Shown here piece by piece: positions 17,825 to 26,096 of a stretch of 64,000 nucleotides of DNA (position 1 is the first letter of the stretch; each line of letters begins with the position of its first letter). Location of the stretch: positions 1-64,000 of the forward strand of contig CASDOZ010000013.1 in assembly GCA_949282265.1 (NCBI GenBank). The letters run 5' to 3'. This DNA comes from an uncultured Bacteroidales bacterium (GTDB lineage Bacteria; Bacteroidota; Bacteroidia; Bacteroidales; Paludibacteraceae). Both the position numbers and the translations under genes were made by a program. The notes under the pieces are model-generated. The model made no database searches. It was not told the origin of the DNA and saw only the letters and a program-made list of their open reading frames with translations.

Positions 17825-17857
17825 TGGTGTATTGTTTAATCATTTAATTTATTTTTT

Positions 17858-18238
17858 ATGGCAGTAAAATTTACTATTGTAGAAAAAGGGAATCCGTTGG
17901 ATCCCGGGCAGCCAAAGAAATGGTATGCCAATGCGAAAAGTACGGGCGATGTTACATTGCGCAAATTGGGTAAGGAAATTGCGGCACGCTGCACAGTTCG
18001 TTCGGCCGATACACAGGCGGTATTGGTCGCGCTTACTGAACTGCTTGTTGAGCATTTGTCGGATGGAAAGATTGTGCGCTTGGGCGATTTTGGCTCTTTC
18101 CAGGTCAGTTTGAGCAGTGGAGGGTCGGAGACGGAAGAGAAGTTCAACAGCTCCCTCATCAAGGGTAGCAAGGTGAACTTCCGGCCGGGGATAGACCTGA
18201 AAGAAATGCAGAACAACTTGAAATTTGAGAAGTTCTGA
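17858..18238 (+). CDS. HU-family DNA-binding protein (HU-HIG type)
   Basis: 126 residues, longer than the 90 of classical HU. It starts MAVKFTIVEKGNPLDPGQPKKWYANAK, the N-terminal extension characteristic of Bacteroidota HU-HIG proteins, then continues with the HU fold: helix pair (TLRKLGKEIAARCTVRSADTQAVLVALTELLVEHLSDGKIV) and the beta-arm base RLGDFGSFQVSL, ending in a KGSKVNFRPGIDLKEM strand. It should bind DNA non-specifically and shape the nucleoid; many genomes in the phylum carry several copies. The promoter box is at 17817-17824. It lies just upstream of the CRISPR-Cas operon, but a functional link is not implied. Confidence 0.9.
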   Translation: MAVKFTIVEKGNPLDPGQPKKWYANAKSTGDVTLRKLGKEIAARCTVRSADTQAVLVALTELLVEHLSDGKIVRLGDFGSFQVSLSSGGSETEEKFNSSLIKGSKVNFRPGIDLKEMQNNLKFEKF

Positions 18239-18471
18239 ATCGTTGCCTAAAATCGTATATACGTTTTTTTGTGCCCCCTGTTGTTGGTCGTCGGGCGGCT
18301 TATTGCCCCGTTTTTTCTGTATGTTTTCTCTTGCCAGCCGTTCTGGCTTTGCTGTTGAAATTGCTTTGCCTAAGAATGCATGTGTGGATTATTTTGTGAT
18401 AGTCATGTTTTTTTGTGATGTGTTTTGATATTTTATATCATGTGTAATAATGTTGATTTAAAAAAAATCAG

Positions 18472-18479
18472 TATTTTTG
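18472..18479 (+). promoter_or_regulatory. Likely promoter of the cas operon (-7 box)
   Basis: TATTTTTG (18472-18479), 20 nt before the cas6 ATG, with TTG at 18453-18455 (spacing 16, short of the ideal 19-21). It is the only good box upstream of the cas genes, which then follow with small gaps or overlaps down to the first array. Confidence 0.5.
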
Positions 18480-18499
18480 TCGAAATCTCAATAAATACC

Positions 18500-19195
18500 A
18501 TGAATAAACTGAATATCCTTGTCATACGTTTCAGGAATCCAATATTCTTTTCCCAAGTGCCGTTATTTCGAGGTGCCGTTATCCGTTTGCTGGGTGACAA
18601 TGTGCATCTGCTGTTCCATAACCACATAGAGGATAAGTTCCGCTATTCTTATCCGCTGATCCAATACAAGCGTATCCATGGCAATGCTGCCATTGTGTGT
18701 ATGAAGGAAGGCACGGAAGAAATAGGCCGATTGTTTAGTCAGGGTACAATGACTATCCAGTTGGGCGACACTCCGGTTCATTTGGAGATAGAGCGTATTC
18801 AACCCCGGCAGGTGACGGTGCAGGCATGGAACAGTTTTTTCAGGTACAGGATAAGGAAATGGCTTCCTTTGAATTCGGTCAATTATGATAAATACATTCA
18901 TACAGAGGGAGCAGCGGAACGTATAAAGTTGTTGGAAAGCATATTGACAGCAAATCTGCTGTCTTTTACAAAGGGTGTGGGAATACATATAGACCAGCCC
19001 CTTGTGGTGAATATTACAGAAATAAGCCAGCCTTATCAAATGCTTAGTAAACATGTGAAACTTATGGCGTTTGATGTGGAGTTCAAGGCTAATTTGTCTT
19101 TGCCCGATTTTGCGGGTATAGGCAAGCATGCGAGTATAGGCTATGGGGTTGTAACCCGCGTAAGGGAAAGGAAGGATAAAAACAATAAAGAATGA
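18500..19195 (+). CDS. cas6: CRISPR repeat endoribonuclease Cas6
   Basis: 231 residues from the ATG at 18500 (MNKLNILVIRFRNPIFFSQ). Two ferredoxin-like halves are suggested by the strand-rich N-terminus and by the C-terminal Gly-rich loop AGIGKHASIGYGVVTRV, the hallmark GxGxxxxxGxG of Cas6. Cas6 cuts the CRISPR transcript within each repeat to give crRNAs with an 8-nt 5' handle; the repeats here end in ATTAAGAC on the plus strand, consistent with such a handle. A catalytic His cannot be assigned by eye. It is the first gene of the cas operon, 4 nt before cas10. An in-frame extension upstream to 18425 overlaps the promoter. Confidence 0.88.
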   Translation: MNKLNILVIRFRNPIFFSQVPLFRGAVIRLLGDNVHLLFHNHIEDKFRYSYPLIQYKRIHGNAAIVCMKEGTEEIGRLFSQGTMTIQLGDTPVHLEIERIQPRQVTVQAWNSFFRYRIRKWLPLNSVNYDKYIHTEGAAERIKLLESILTANLLSFTKGVGIHIDQPLVVNITEISQPYQMLSKHVKLMAFDVEFKANLSLPDFAGIGKHASIGYGVVTRVRERKDKNNKE

Positions 19196-19199
19196 TGAT

Positions 19200-21689
19200 A
19201 TGGATAAGAAAAAGGAATTGATTTATCTTGCGGCGCTTTTGCACGATATTGGCAAGTTTTATCAGCGTGCGGATGCCGGTTCTGTAAAGAACAGTATTTA
19301 TTTAACAGATCATTGCAAAGAGGAGGGCTCTTTTTGCCCTTGTCATAATGGAATTTATACCCACAAGCATGTTTTATGGACGGCTCAGTTCATAGAGCGA
19401 TACAGTACGGTTTTTAAGAACCTGGTGAAGCATGATTCTGGCGATTTTGTTGTTTCCGATACTTTGGTAAAGCTGGCAGCCGGTCATCACTTGAGCAAAG
19501 GCCAGTTATCCGAGCTTGGCAGGTTGATAAAGGAGGCGGATTGTTTGTCGTCCGGTATGGATCGGGATTCGGAAGAGTCTTTCCGTGATGATCAAGCCGA
19601 GAGCAGCTGGGATCAATTTAAAAAGACCAGAATGGTTTCTATTTTGCAGACAGTTCGTGCAAAAGGTTGTGACCAGGAATTTTTTCATTTGCCGGTCCAG
19701 CCTGTAACTTTGTCAAAGGGTAATTTCCCTCGGAAAAGTTTTGATACGGCTCCGGATTACAAGATGTTATGGGAACAATTTGAGCGTGATTTCAAGTTTA
19801 TACAAGCCAATACGTATCATGCTTTTTCGGAAACCTTGTTGAGTTTGCTGTATAAATATGCTACCTACATTCCGTCGAGTACGATACATTTTCCGGATGT
19901 TTCCCTGTATGACCATTTAAAGACCACGGCAGCCTTGGCTGTTTGCTTGTATGAACTTGAGCAGGAAAAAACGGTGGTAGAGAAGCCTTTTTTGCTTATA
20001 GGGGCAGATGTTAGCGGTATCCAATCGTATATTTATGAAATCATTTCCAAATATGCCGGGAAGAATCTGAAAGGCAGGTCTTTTTATTTGCGGTTGTTGT
20101 CGGATGCAATAGTCCGTTTCATTCTGAAAGAATTGGATTTATTCCAAGCCAATGTCATATATAATTCGGGCGGCGGTTTTTATATTATCGCGCCCAACAC
20201 TTCCCGGGTAAGGGAACAATTGCAAAACGCCATAGCAACCATAGAAAGCAGGCTTTTTGAAGCACACAAGACATCGCTGTTTGTTGCGATTGACTATGTG
20301 GAAATAGACAGGGACACGCTTATGCACAAGAACCAGAAGAATTTGCATAATGCCTGGAAGGAGTTGTTTATAAAACGCGACAGCAAGAAGCAGAACAAAT
20401 TTTCGGATCTCATATCCGGTGATTATAATCGTTTTTTTGTTCCATCCGGCAATATACGGCGTGACAGCATTACAGGAGAGGAGTTCGGGCTTAATGAGAA
20501 AATCATAAAAGAAGGCGATTTGCTTATAAAGCCGCTTACGAAGGCGCAAATAGAATTGGGTAAGGCCCTGCGTGATACGGAAATCATGGTTGTTGCAGAT
20601 GGAGATATCAATTATTGGCATGACAAGGTGCATATGGCTCCTGCCGAATTGGGTTTTACCTATTATTTTCTGAACAGGAAAGATTTGGAGCAAGCCAAAG
20701 ACCAGTTGCGCGCTTCCGCAGACAAGGTTTCCGTCGTTACGCTAAACGGCACGGATGGTGATTGTGACTTTATGGGCAAGGTGGATGGAATAAATAATAT
20801 CTACGGACTTGAATTTTATGGCGGCAACACCTTCAACAACAATACGTTTGAGGAAATGTGTGAAACAAAAAGCGAGGATGCTTTTTCACGTTTAGGTGTT
20901 TTGCGCATGGATGTGGACAATCTTGGGGAGATATTCCAGAATGGGATTGATGCAAACAGGGCAACCTTGTCGCGTTATGCTGCGTTGAGCCGCAGTTTCG
21001 ATTATTTTTTCTCCGGTTATCTCAATACCATTTGGAAAGAGATTGAACCGGAACGCTCTTTTATTATTTACAGCGGTGGGGATGATTTGTTCATAGTCGG
21101 GAGTTGGGATTGTGTTATCCGCCTGGCTCACAGGATATGGAAGGATTTCAAGGCATATAGTTGTGAGAACCCTGTTTTTTCCATTTCCGGCGGTATTGCG
21201 ATTGTTCCGGCCACATATCCCATAATGAAGGCGGCAGAAGAGAGTGAAGTGGAAGAGAAGAATGCCAAGGGCCATGTTTGTGCCGGGCAGCAGAAGAATT
21301 CCATTTCGTTTATGGATTTTCCGCTTAACTGGGAAAAGGAGTTCCCTGCCGTTCTTTCCTTGAAGGACAAACTGGTGTCGTTTCTTGAAAGCGGACAGCT
21401 TCCGAAGTCGTTCATATCAAAGGTTATGTCGCATGCTGCAAACGCCGACATAAGGAATCACAGCGTAAGGCGGTATAAGACATTCTGGATGCTGACATAC
21501 GATTTGAGCCGGTTGACACAGCGGCTCAAGACAGCCGAGGCGAGGTCCTTTGTCAACCAATGCAAGCTGGAAATATGTTCCAACCTCAAGACGCTGGCCG
21601 GGCTGGCGCTGGAAACCGACTATCATGCACTGGAGCTATGGGCTTTTGCATGTCGTTGGGCAGAATTGGAAACAAGAAGTAAAAAATAA
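19200..21689 (+). CDS. cas10: Type III-A Cas10/Csm1
   Basis: 829 residues, large subunit of the Csm complex. It starts with an HD nuclease domain (LAALLHDIGKFYQ, H15-D16; later HKHVLWTAQF and LAAGHHLS), expected to cut single-stranded DNA when target RNA is bound. The second Palm domain carries IYSGGDDLFIVGSWD with intact GGDD (residues 626-629), so it should make cyclic oligoadenylates. Points of note: a Cys/His cluster inside the HD domain (DHCKEEGSFCPCHNG, about residues 38-52), and the four-Cys zinc ribbon found in many Csm1 proteins is replaced here by a Cys-free stretch around DSITGEEFGLNEK. Both cOA-responsive effectors downstream fit an active cyclase. Confidence 0.96.
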   Translation: MDKKKELIYLAALLHDIGKFYQRADAGSVKNSIYLTDHCKEEGSFCPCHNGIYTHKHVLWTAQFIERYSTVFKNLVKHDSGDFVVSDTLVKLAAGHHLSKGQLSELGRLIKEADCLSSGMDRDSEESFRDDQAESSWDQFKKTRMVSILQTVRAKGCDQEFFHLPVQPVTLSKGNFPRKSFDTAPDYKMLWEQFERDFKFIQANTYHAFSETLLSLLYKYATYIPSSTIHFPDVSLYDHLKTTAALAVCLYELEQEKTVVEKPFLLIGADVSGIQSYIYEIISKYAGKNLKGRSFYLRLLSDAIVRFILKELDLFQANVIYNSGGGFYIIAPNTSRVREQLQNAIATIESRLFEAHKTSLFVAIDYVEIDRDTLMHKNQKNLHNAWKELFIKRDSKKQNKFSDLISGDYNRFFVPSGNIRRDSITGEEFGLNEKIIKEGDLLIKPLTKAQIELGKALRDTEIMVVADGDINYWHDKVHMAPAELGFTYYFLNRKDLEQAKDQLRASADKVSVVTLNGTDGDCDFMGKVDGINNIYGLEFYGGNTFNNNTFEEMCETKSEDAFSRLGVLRMDVDNLGEIFQNGIDANRATLSRYAALSRSFDYFFSGYLNTIWKEIEPERSFIIYSGGDDLFIVGSWDCVIRLAHRIWKDFKAYSCENPVFSISGGIAIVPATYPIMKAAEESEVEEKNAKGHVCAGQQKNSISFMDFPLNWEKEFPAVLSLKDKLVSFLESGQLPKSFISKVMSHAANADIRNHSVRRYKTFWMLTYDLSRLTQRLKTAEARSFVNQCKLEICSNLKTLAGLALETDYHALELWAFACRWAELETRSKK

Positions 21690-21725
21690 CAGGTAACAAA
21701 TTATAAACATAAAAAAAGAAGAATT

Positions 21726-22196
21726 ATGCTACAAAATGATTTTAGACCCAACAATTTTAGGGGAGGGAGAGAAACTTCGGGCGTAAGAGACAATCGTTCT
21801 CCGGTGGAGTCACCCGAAAATGTTTTCCGGAATGCGAATTTTCAATCCAAATGGATAACGGGCCAGGCGGACAAGGAATTGGTGGCTTTTGCCGAAACCA
21901 TGGGGAAGTATATGGTGGAGAATGGACTGACCAAATCAAAAATCCGCAGCATTTATGGCGAAATCAAGCGTATCCAGATGGGGAAATTTGAAAAGGAGAA
22001 GGCTTCATTCTATTTGTTGAAACCCAAAGTGGCCTATGCGTTGGGACGCGATGAGAAGAACCGGGGTTTGAAGATGTTCAAGCTGCTTTTTGACAGGAGT
22101 TTTGATTTTGTAACGGATGAGAAAAGCTATCAAAACTTCTGTAACCTGATAGAGGCCGTCCTGGCTTACCACAAGGCCAACGGAGGAAAAGATTGA
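21726..22196 (+). CDS. csm2: Csm2 small subunit
   Basis: 156 residues. An unstructured Arg/Asn-rich N-terminus (to about residue 35) precedes an all-helical domain (DKELVAFAETMGKYMVENG, LTKSKIRSIYGEIKRIQMG, KPKVAYALGRD, FCNLIEAVLAYHKANGG) with the conserved pattern of Csm2, the small subunit lining the target RNA groove. Its identity is supported by position between cas10 and csm3, the invariant place in type III-A operons. Confidence 0.93.
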   Translation: MLQNDFRPNNFRGGRETSGVRDNRSPVESPENVFRNANFQSKWITGQADKELVAFAETMGKYMVENGLTKSKIRSIYGEIKRIQMGKFEKEKASFYLLKPKVAYALGRDEKNRGLKMFKLLFDRSFDFVTDEKSYQNFCNLIEAVLAYHKANGGKD

Positions 22197-22255
22197 TGTG
22201 TGTTTTTCAGACAAAAGAATGTAACAGTATGTTTAATGATTAAATAAATGATATT

Positions 22256-22885
22256 ATGAGTACTATTAAGTTGAAAAAGAAAATCATATACAGCGGTAAA
22301 ATAGAATTGCTGACAGGTTTGCACATAGGGGGCACGAATGCGGCACTCAACATAGGCGGTCCGGACAAGTTTGTTGTACGTAACCCGATAAACAATATTC
22401 CGTATATTCCGGGTAGTTCGCTCAAGGGTAAGATGCGTGCGTTGGTGGAACTGGCATACGGTGAGACGAACAACGGAAAACCTACAAATGATGTAAACAC
22501 CAGAGCCGGGGCATTGTTTGGGACTTCCGGCGACAATGAAAGCAGTCATCCTTCCCGTATAATCGTGCGCGATGCGGAACTGGATGTCGATTCGTGCAAT
22601 TTTGAAAATACGGATTTGCCGTACACGGAAAGCAAAACCGAAGTAGCCATTGACAGGGTTACGTCAGAAGCTAAGCCCCGTACGTTTGAGCGTGTTCCTG
22701 CGGGGGCAAAATTCAATTTCAGCATTGTGTTGAATATCTTTGAGGGGGAAAATGAAGAAGAGTTGAGGCATACGTTTGACAAGGCCCGTGAGTTGCTGGA
22801 AGATGATTATCTTGGCGGCAATGGTTCGCGCGGTTACGGGCAAGTGAAGTTTATCGAGATAAAGGAAGAAACCAAAACTTATTAA
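22256..22885 (+). CDS. csm3: Csm3 backbone subunit, target RNA cleavage
   Basis: 209 residues, RAMP fold. It shows GLHIGG near residue 22, IGGPDKFVVRNPINNIPYIPGSSLKGKMR (split across residues 33-62) and the C-terminal Gly-rich loop GGNGSRGYGQVKF. The Asp in GGPD (D37) aligns with the catalytic Asp of characterised Csm3 proteins (D33 in Streptococcus thermophilus), so this complex should slice target RNA every six nucleotides. Loss of that cleavage would prolong cOA signalling; here the residue is present. It is separated from csm2 by 59 nt and from csm4 by 1 nt. Confidence 0.95.
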   Translation: MSTIKLKKKIIYSGKIELLTGLHIGGTNAALNIGGPDKFVVRNPINNIPYIPGSSLKGKMRALVELAYGETNNGKPTNDVNTRAGALFGTSGDNESSHPSRIIVRDAELDVDSCNFENTDLPYTESKTEVAIDRVTSEAKPRTFERVPAGAKFNFSIVLNIFEGENEEELRHTFDKARELLEDDYLGGNGSRGYGQVKFIEIKEETKTY

Positions 22886-22886
22886 T

Positions 22887-23876
22887 ATGCCCCGGTACAC
22901 GATAGTCAAATTTAAGAACATGACTCCTTTGCATGTTGGCAACGGAAAAGAGAACTATGATTTTTCCGCGGTCCAGTTGCATTCCGATACCATTTCGGCT
23001 GCCTTGGCGGCCATAAAGGTACAGACATCGGGTGAATGTGATGTGAAAGGGTTTATGGAGTCTTTTGTGGTCAGTTCCGCTTTTCCGTATTGGGGTGCGA
23101 GCTATTTCCTTCCGAAACCACAAGGCAAGATTGCTGTCAGGGTGAAAGGAAGGGAAGAGCATGAATACAGGAAATCCTTGAAGAAAGTAAAATATGTGGA
23201 ACTGCCTTTGTGGCAGGAACTGGTGCGTGGCGAAGAACTGGTTGTGGAGAGCGGCCAGTTGCAAGGTGAGTTTCTGACAGGCCAGTTACAAATGTCAATG
23301 GAGCCAGTGTATGCGTCGCAGGTTGTGCAGCGTGTCATGGTTCCGAGGGATGGTAGTGACGATGCCCGGCCTTTTTTCTTTGAGTGGAAGTTTTATCATC
23401 CGCAGGCAGGACTGTATTGTTTGTTGCAAGCCCCGAAAGAAAAAGAGGCGGAGCTTGTCCGTTTGTTTTCTTTGTTGGGCGAGGCCGGCATTGGTACGGA
23501 CAGGAATGTCGGGGGAGGCCGGTTTGATGTGGAAACGGAACAACTGGAAATTGTTTGTCCGGACGATGCGGATGCAACCATGTTGTTGTCGCTGTATATC
23601 CCGACCGAGGAAGAATTGGAACAGCTACACTTGCCGGAATCCAGATATGATTTGTTGAGGCGGGGCGGTTATATGGCTGGCAGCCAGGAAGAGGAATTCC
23701 GGCATTTGCTCAAGAAATCCGTTTACATGCTGAATGCCGGTTCTGTTTTTCCGACTACGGCTTTGTTGAGAGGCAAGGTTGTGGACCTGCGTCCGGAGTG
23801 GAATGATGCGGCCATGCATCCCGTGTATCGAAGCGGAATTCCCATGTGCATACCAATTAAACAAAAAGAAGTATGA
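22887..23876 (+). CDS. csm4: Csm4, crRNA 5'-handle-binding subunit
   Basis: 329 residues, RAMP protein. It has the N-terminal TPLHVGNGKENYDFS segment and the family Gly-rich loop GEAGIGTDRNVGGGRFDVE near residue 205. Csm4 caps the crRNA 5' handle and holds Cas10. The ATG starts 2 nt after the csm3 stop, and its own stop overlaps the csm5 start in an ATGA, so translation is probably coupled. Confidence 0.93.
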   Translation: MPRYTIVKFKNMTPLHVGNGKENYDFSAVQLHSDTISAALAAIKVQTSGECDVKGFMESFVVSSAFPYWGASYFLPKPQGKIAVRVKGREEHEYRKSLKKVKYVELPLWQELVRGEELVVESGQLQGEFLTGQLQMSMEPVYASQVVQRVMVPRDGSDDARPFFFEWKFYHPQAGLYCLLQAPKEKEAELVRLFSLLGEAGIGTDRNVGGGRFDVETEQLEIVCPDDADATMLLSLYIPTEEELEQLHLPESRYDLLRRGGYMAGSQEEEFRHLLKKSVYMLNAGSVFPTTALLRGKVVDLRPEWNDAAMHPVYRSGIPMCIPIKQKEV

Positions 23877-24955
23877 GTAAGATAAGTATAGAGACATTGA
23901 CATGTGTCCATATAGGTTCCGGCAATATTCTCCAATACGGTAATGATTTTGTGCTGGGTGAGCAGGATGATGAAAGTTGTCTTGTTGTCGTGGACCCGCG
24001 TAAAGTGCTGTCATTGATAGGCGAGGCAAACATAGGCCGCTGGGTGACCGGCATAGAGAAGCATGAGCCTACGGATGCCATTGTGAGGCAATTTGTTCCG
24101 CGTGCGGTTCCCAATGATTATGCCAAGCGTGTTGTTTTGGATTGTGTCGGTAACATAAAGCCTGGTGATACGTTGAAGGAACTGATGCATAATGGTGCGG
24201 GCAAGGCCTATATTCCGGGCAGTTCCATAAAAGGTGCAATCCGTACGGCAGTTCTGGCTTCTGTTGTAGGGCCGCAATATGAACATCTGATTGGCGGGGG
24301 CGGACGTCGGCCAAGTGCGAGCGCGATAGAAGGCCGTTTGTTCGGAAGTTCGCCCAATACGGATGTGTTCCGTTTTTTGCAAGTAGGCGATGCCTGTTTC
24401 GGCCGAAATTATGAAGTAGCCATACGCATGGTCAACCTGAACGAACGGGAAGCTCAGTCTTTTTGGGATGTCAGCAAACCACAACTTGTGGAGGCGCTGT
24501 GTCCGGGTGATGAAAGCGTTTTTGAGTTGCGTATAAAGCAACCGGCCGATCGCGACATTGTTATTCCTGATGTTATGCGCAATGTTGACGTGTTGTTCCG
24601 TACCATTAATGCCCATACGCTCAAGTTGCTTGAAGAGGAAATTGCTTACTGGCAAGAGCGTGTGGAATTTGATGAAAGCGGCATGGTGGATATTTATATC
24701 GGCAAGATTGAGGAAATCAGGGAAAGTGCCGCGCGTTGTGAGGCGGGGCACGAGTGCGTCATGCGCATCGGTCATGGTTCCGGCTGGCGTTTCATGACCG
24801 GGGCATGGACGGAGCCGTTTGGTAATTTCAGGGATGTGGTTGTGCCCGCTTCCCGTCCGAAGAATTATAATTATGAACAGTATGATTTTCCCAAAACCCG
24901 TCGGGTCGATACGGATGGTGAACTTCTGGGTTTTGTGAAATTACGTATTCTTTGA
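23873..24955 (+). CDS. csm5: Csm5, crRNA 3'-end subunit
   Basis: 360 residues, RAMP fold. The diagnostic block YIPGSSIKGAIRTAVL lies near residue 115, after the N-terminal ETLTCVHIGSGN strand-turn. Csm5 caps the 3' end of the crRNA-containing filament and helps recruit trimming nucleases. It overlaps csm4 by 4 nt (ATGA) and is followed after 7 nt by the CARF-nuclease gene, suggesting that the ancillary effectors belong to the same transcript. Confidence 0.93.
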   Translation: MSKISIETLTCVHIGSGNILQYGNDFVLGEQDDESCLVVVDPRKVLSLIGEANIGRWVTGIEKHEPTDAIVRQFVPRAVPNDYAKRVVLDCVGNIKPGDTLKELMHNGAGKAYIPGSSIKGAIRTAVLASVVGPQYEHLIGGGGRRPSASAIEGRLFGSSPNTDVFRFLQVGDACFGRNYEVAIRMVNLNEREAQSFWDVSKPQLVEALCPGDESVFELRIKQPADRDIVIPDVMRNVDVLFRTINAHTLKLLEEEIAYWQERVEFDESGMVDIYIGKIEEIRESAARCEAGHECVMRIGHGSGWRFMTGAWTEPFGNFRDVVVPASRPKNYNYEQYDFPKTRRVDTDGELLGFVKLRIL

Positions 24956-24962
24956 GGAGTTT

Positions 24963-26096
24963 ATGTCGAAAGTGCATATAGCTTTGGTGGGCGGTCAGGC
25001 CGCTCCGGTGTATAACGTCATAAAGGCGCTCCAGCCTGACTGTGTTGTTTTTGTCTGCTCGCAGGATTCGTTGGGTACGTTGGGAAAACTGAAAGATGTG
25101 CTTGATGTTCCTTCGGTTGAATGCCGTATGGATCCTGTGGACCCTAAGGCCATCCGGCAGGAAGCCGGAAAACTGGCGGAGCGGTACAGGAACGATGAAG
25201 TGACGGTCAATATTTCGAGCGGCACGAAGCCATGGGCCTATTTTTTCAGCCTTGTGTTCGGGCAATATGCCAATGCTTCCATCGTGTATATGGACCAAAA
25301 TAATGTGTTGTGGAATTACACGGCCATGTCGGCGAGCGAGGATTTTGAGTTCGACATGCACATGCAGTTTAAACTTTACGGCAATTCCATAGAGAACAAT
25401 TACATTCCTTTTGAGGCCTATACCGATGCGGATAGAAAGGCCATCGGGCAGATAGAAAAAATCCGTTCTTTTGACTACGAGTCGTTCAAGGAATTGTTGG
25501 CCAAGCTGGACACGAAAGCCGAGAAGAAGCTGAAAAATTCAAGACAAGACCGCTTTGATGGGGAACGTGGTTCATATGTGGCATGGGAGCGTGCCGGCAA
25601 TATGGAGCGTGTGGACATTGTGCTGGTCAGGAAAAACGGGCAGCAAAGTGCGGCGAGCATATGTTCCGAACATGCCATTCATTTGGCGTTCAAATCGGGC
25701 TGGTTTGAGTACAAGGTGGCCTGTTTGTTATCCAAATGGGAGAAGGCCAAGGAGATTTGCCTGAATTGCCGTTTCCCCTACAAGTCCAATATAGACAAGA
25801 ACGAAGTGGATATTATCGTGAACACGGGTACGAAAATCCTGTTTGTGGAGTGCAAGACGCAGGTATGGAACAGCACGGATGTGGACAAGTTCCACAGTGT
25901 GGTGAAGACTTATGGCGGCATGGGCAGCAAAGCCCTGTTTGTTACGCTGGGAAGAATGACGGATGCTGTCAGCGACAAATGTGATGAATACAAGATATTG
26001 CACTTTTCGCTGTCAGATGACCACAAGGGCTTAGGCGCAGAGAAGGCCTTGGGCTGGTTACTCAACACGGAGTTATACGCTATCAATACAAAATGA
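24963..26096 (+). CDS. Card1/Can2-like CARF nuclease (DUF1887), cOA-activated
   Basis: 377 residues. The N-terminal CARF domain has the start VHIALVGGQAAPVYNVIKAL and the ligand-binding signature NISSGTKPW (residues 83-91) typical of the Card1/Can2/DUF1887 family, which binds cyclic tetra-adenylate. The C-terminal PD-(D/E)xK nuclease shows GWFEYKVACLL (Glu in helix), NEVDIIV (D283) and LFVECKTQ (E296, K298), so the metal-binding site is complete. Characterised relatives (Treponema Card1, Thermoanaerobacter-type Can2) degrade single-stranded DNA and RNA or nick DNA once cA4 binds, producing dormancy during phage infection. Substrate preference here is not readable. Its stop overlaps the next gene start (ATGA), coupling the two effectors. 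Confidence 0.88.
   Translation: MSKVHIALVGGQAAPVYNVIKALQPDCVVFVCSQDSLGTLGKLKDVLDVPSVECRMDPVDPKAIRQEAGKLAERYRNDEVTVNISSGTKPWAYFFSLVFGQYANASIVYMDQNNVLWNYTAMSASEDFEFDMHMQFKLYGNSIENNYIPFEAYTDADRKAIGQIEKIRSFDYESFKELLAKLDTKAEKKLKNSRQDRFDGERGSYVAWERAGNMERVDIVLVRKNGQQSAASICSEHAIHLAFKSGWFEYKVACLLSKWEKAKEICLNCRFPYKSNIDKNEVDIIVNTGTKILFVECKTQVWNSTDVDKFHSVVKTYGGMGSKALFVTLGRMTDAVSDKCDEYKILHFSLSDDHKGLGAEKALGWLLNTELYAINTK

Larger units (their letters stand above)
17519..17857. other. Intergenic region between divergent acyltransferase and HU genes
   Basis: 339 nt without a gene. It contains the minus-strand -7 box TATTTTTG at 17559-17566 for the acyltransferase gene and the plus-strand TATATTTG at 17817-17824 for the HU gene. 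The segment 17740-17815 is very AT-rich, with repeated TTAAA/TTTTA tracts. No RNA gene was recognised. Confidence 0.65.

Noticed and set aside
18425..18499. Longer Cas6 beginning at an upstream ATG
   Set aside because: The added residues (MIFYIMCNNVDLKKISIF) show no family likeness and cover the probable promoter.
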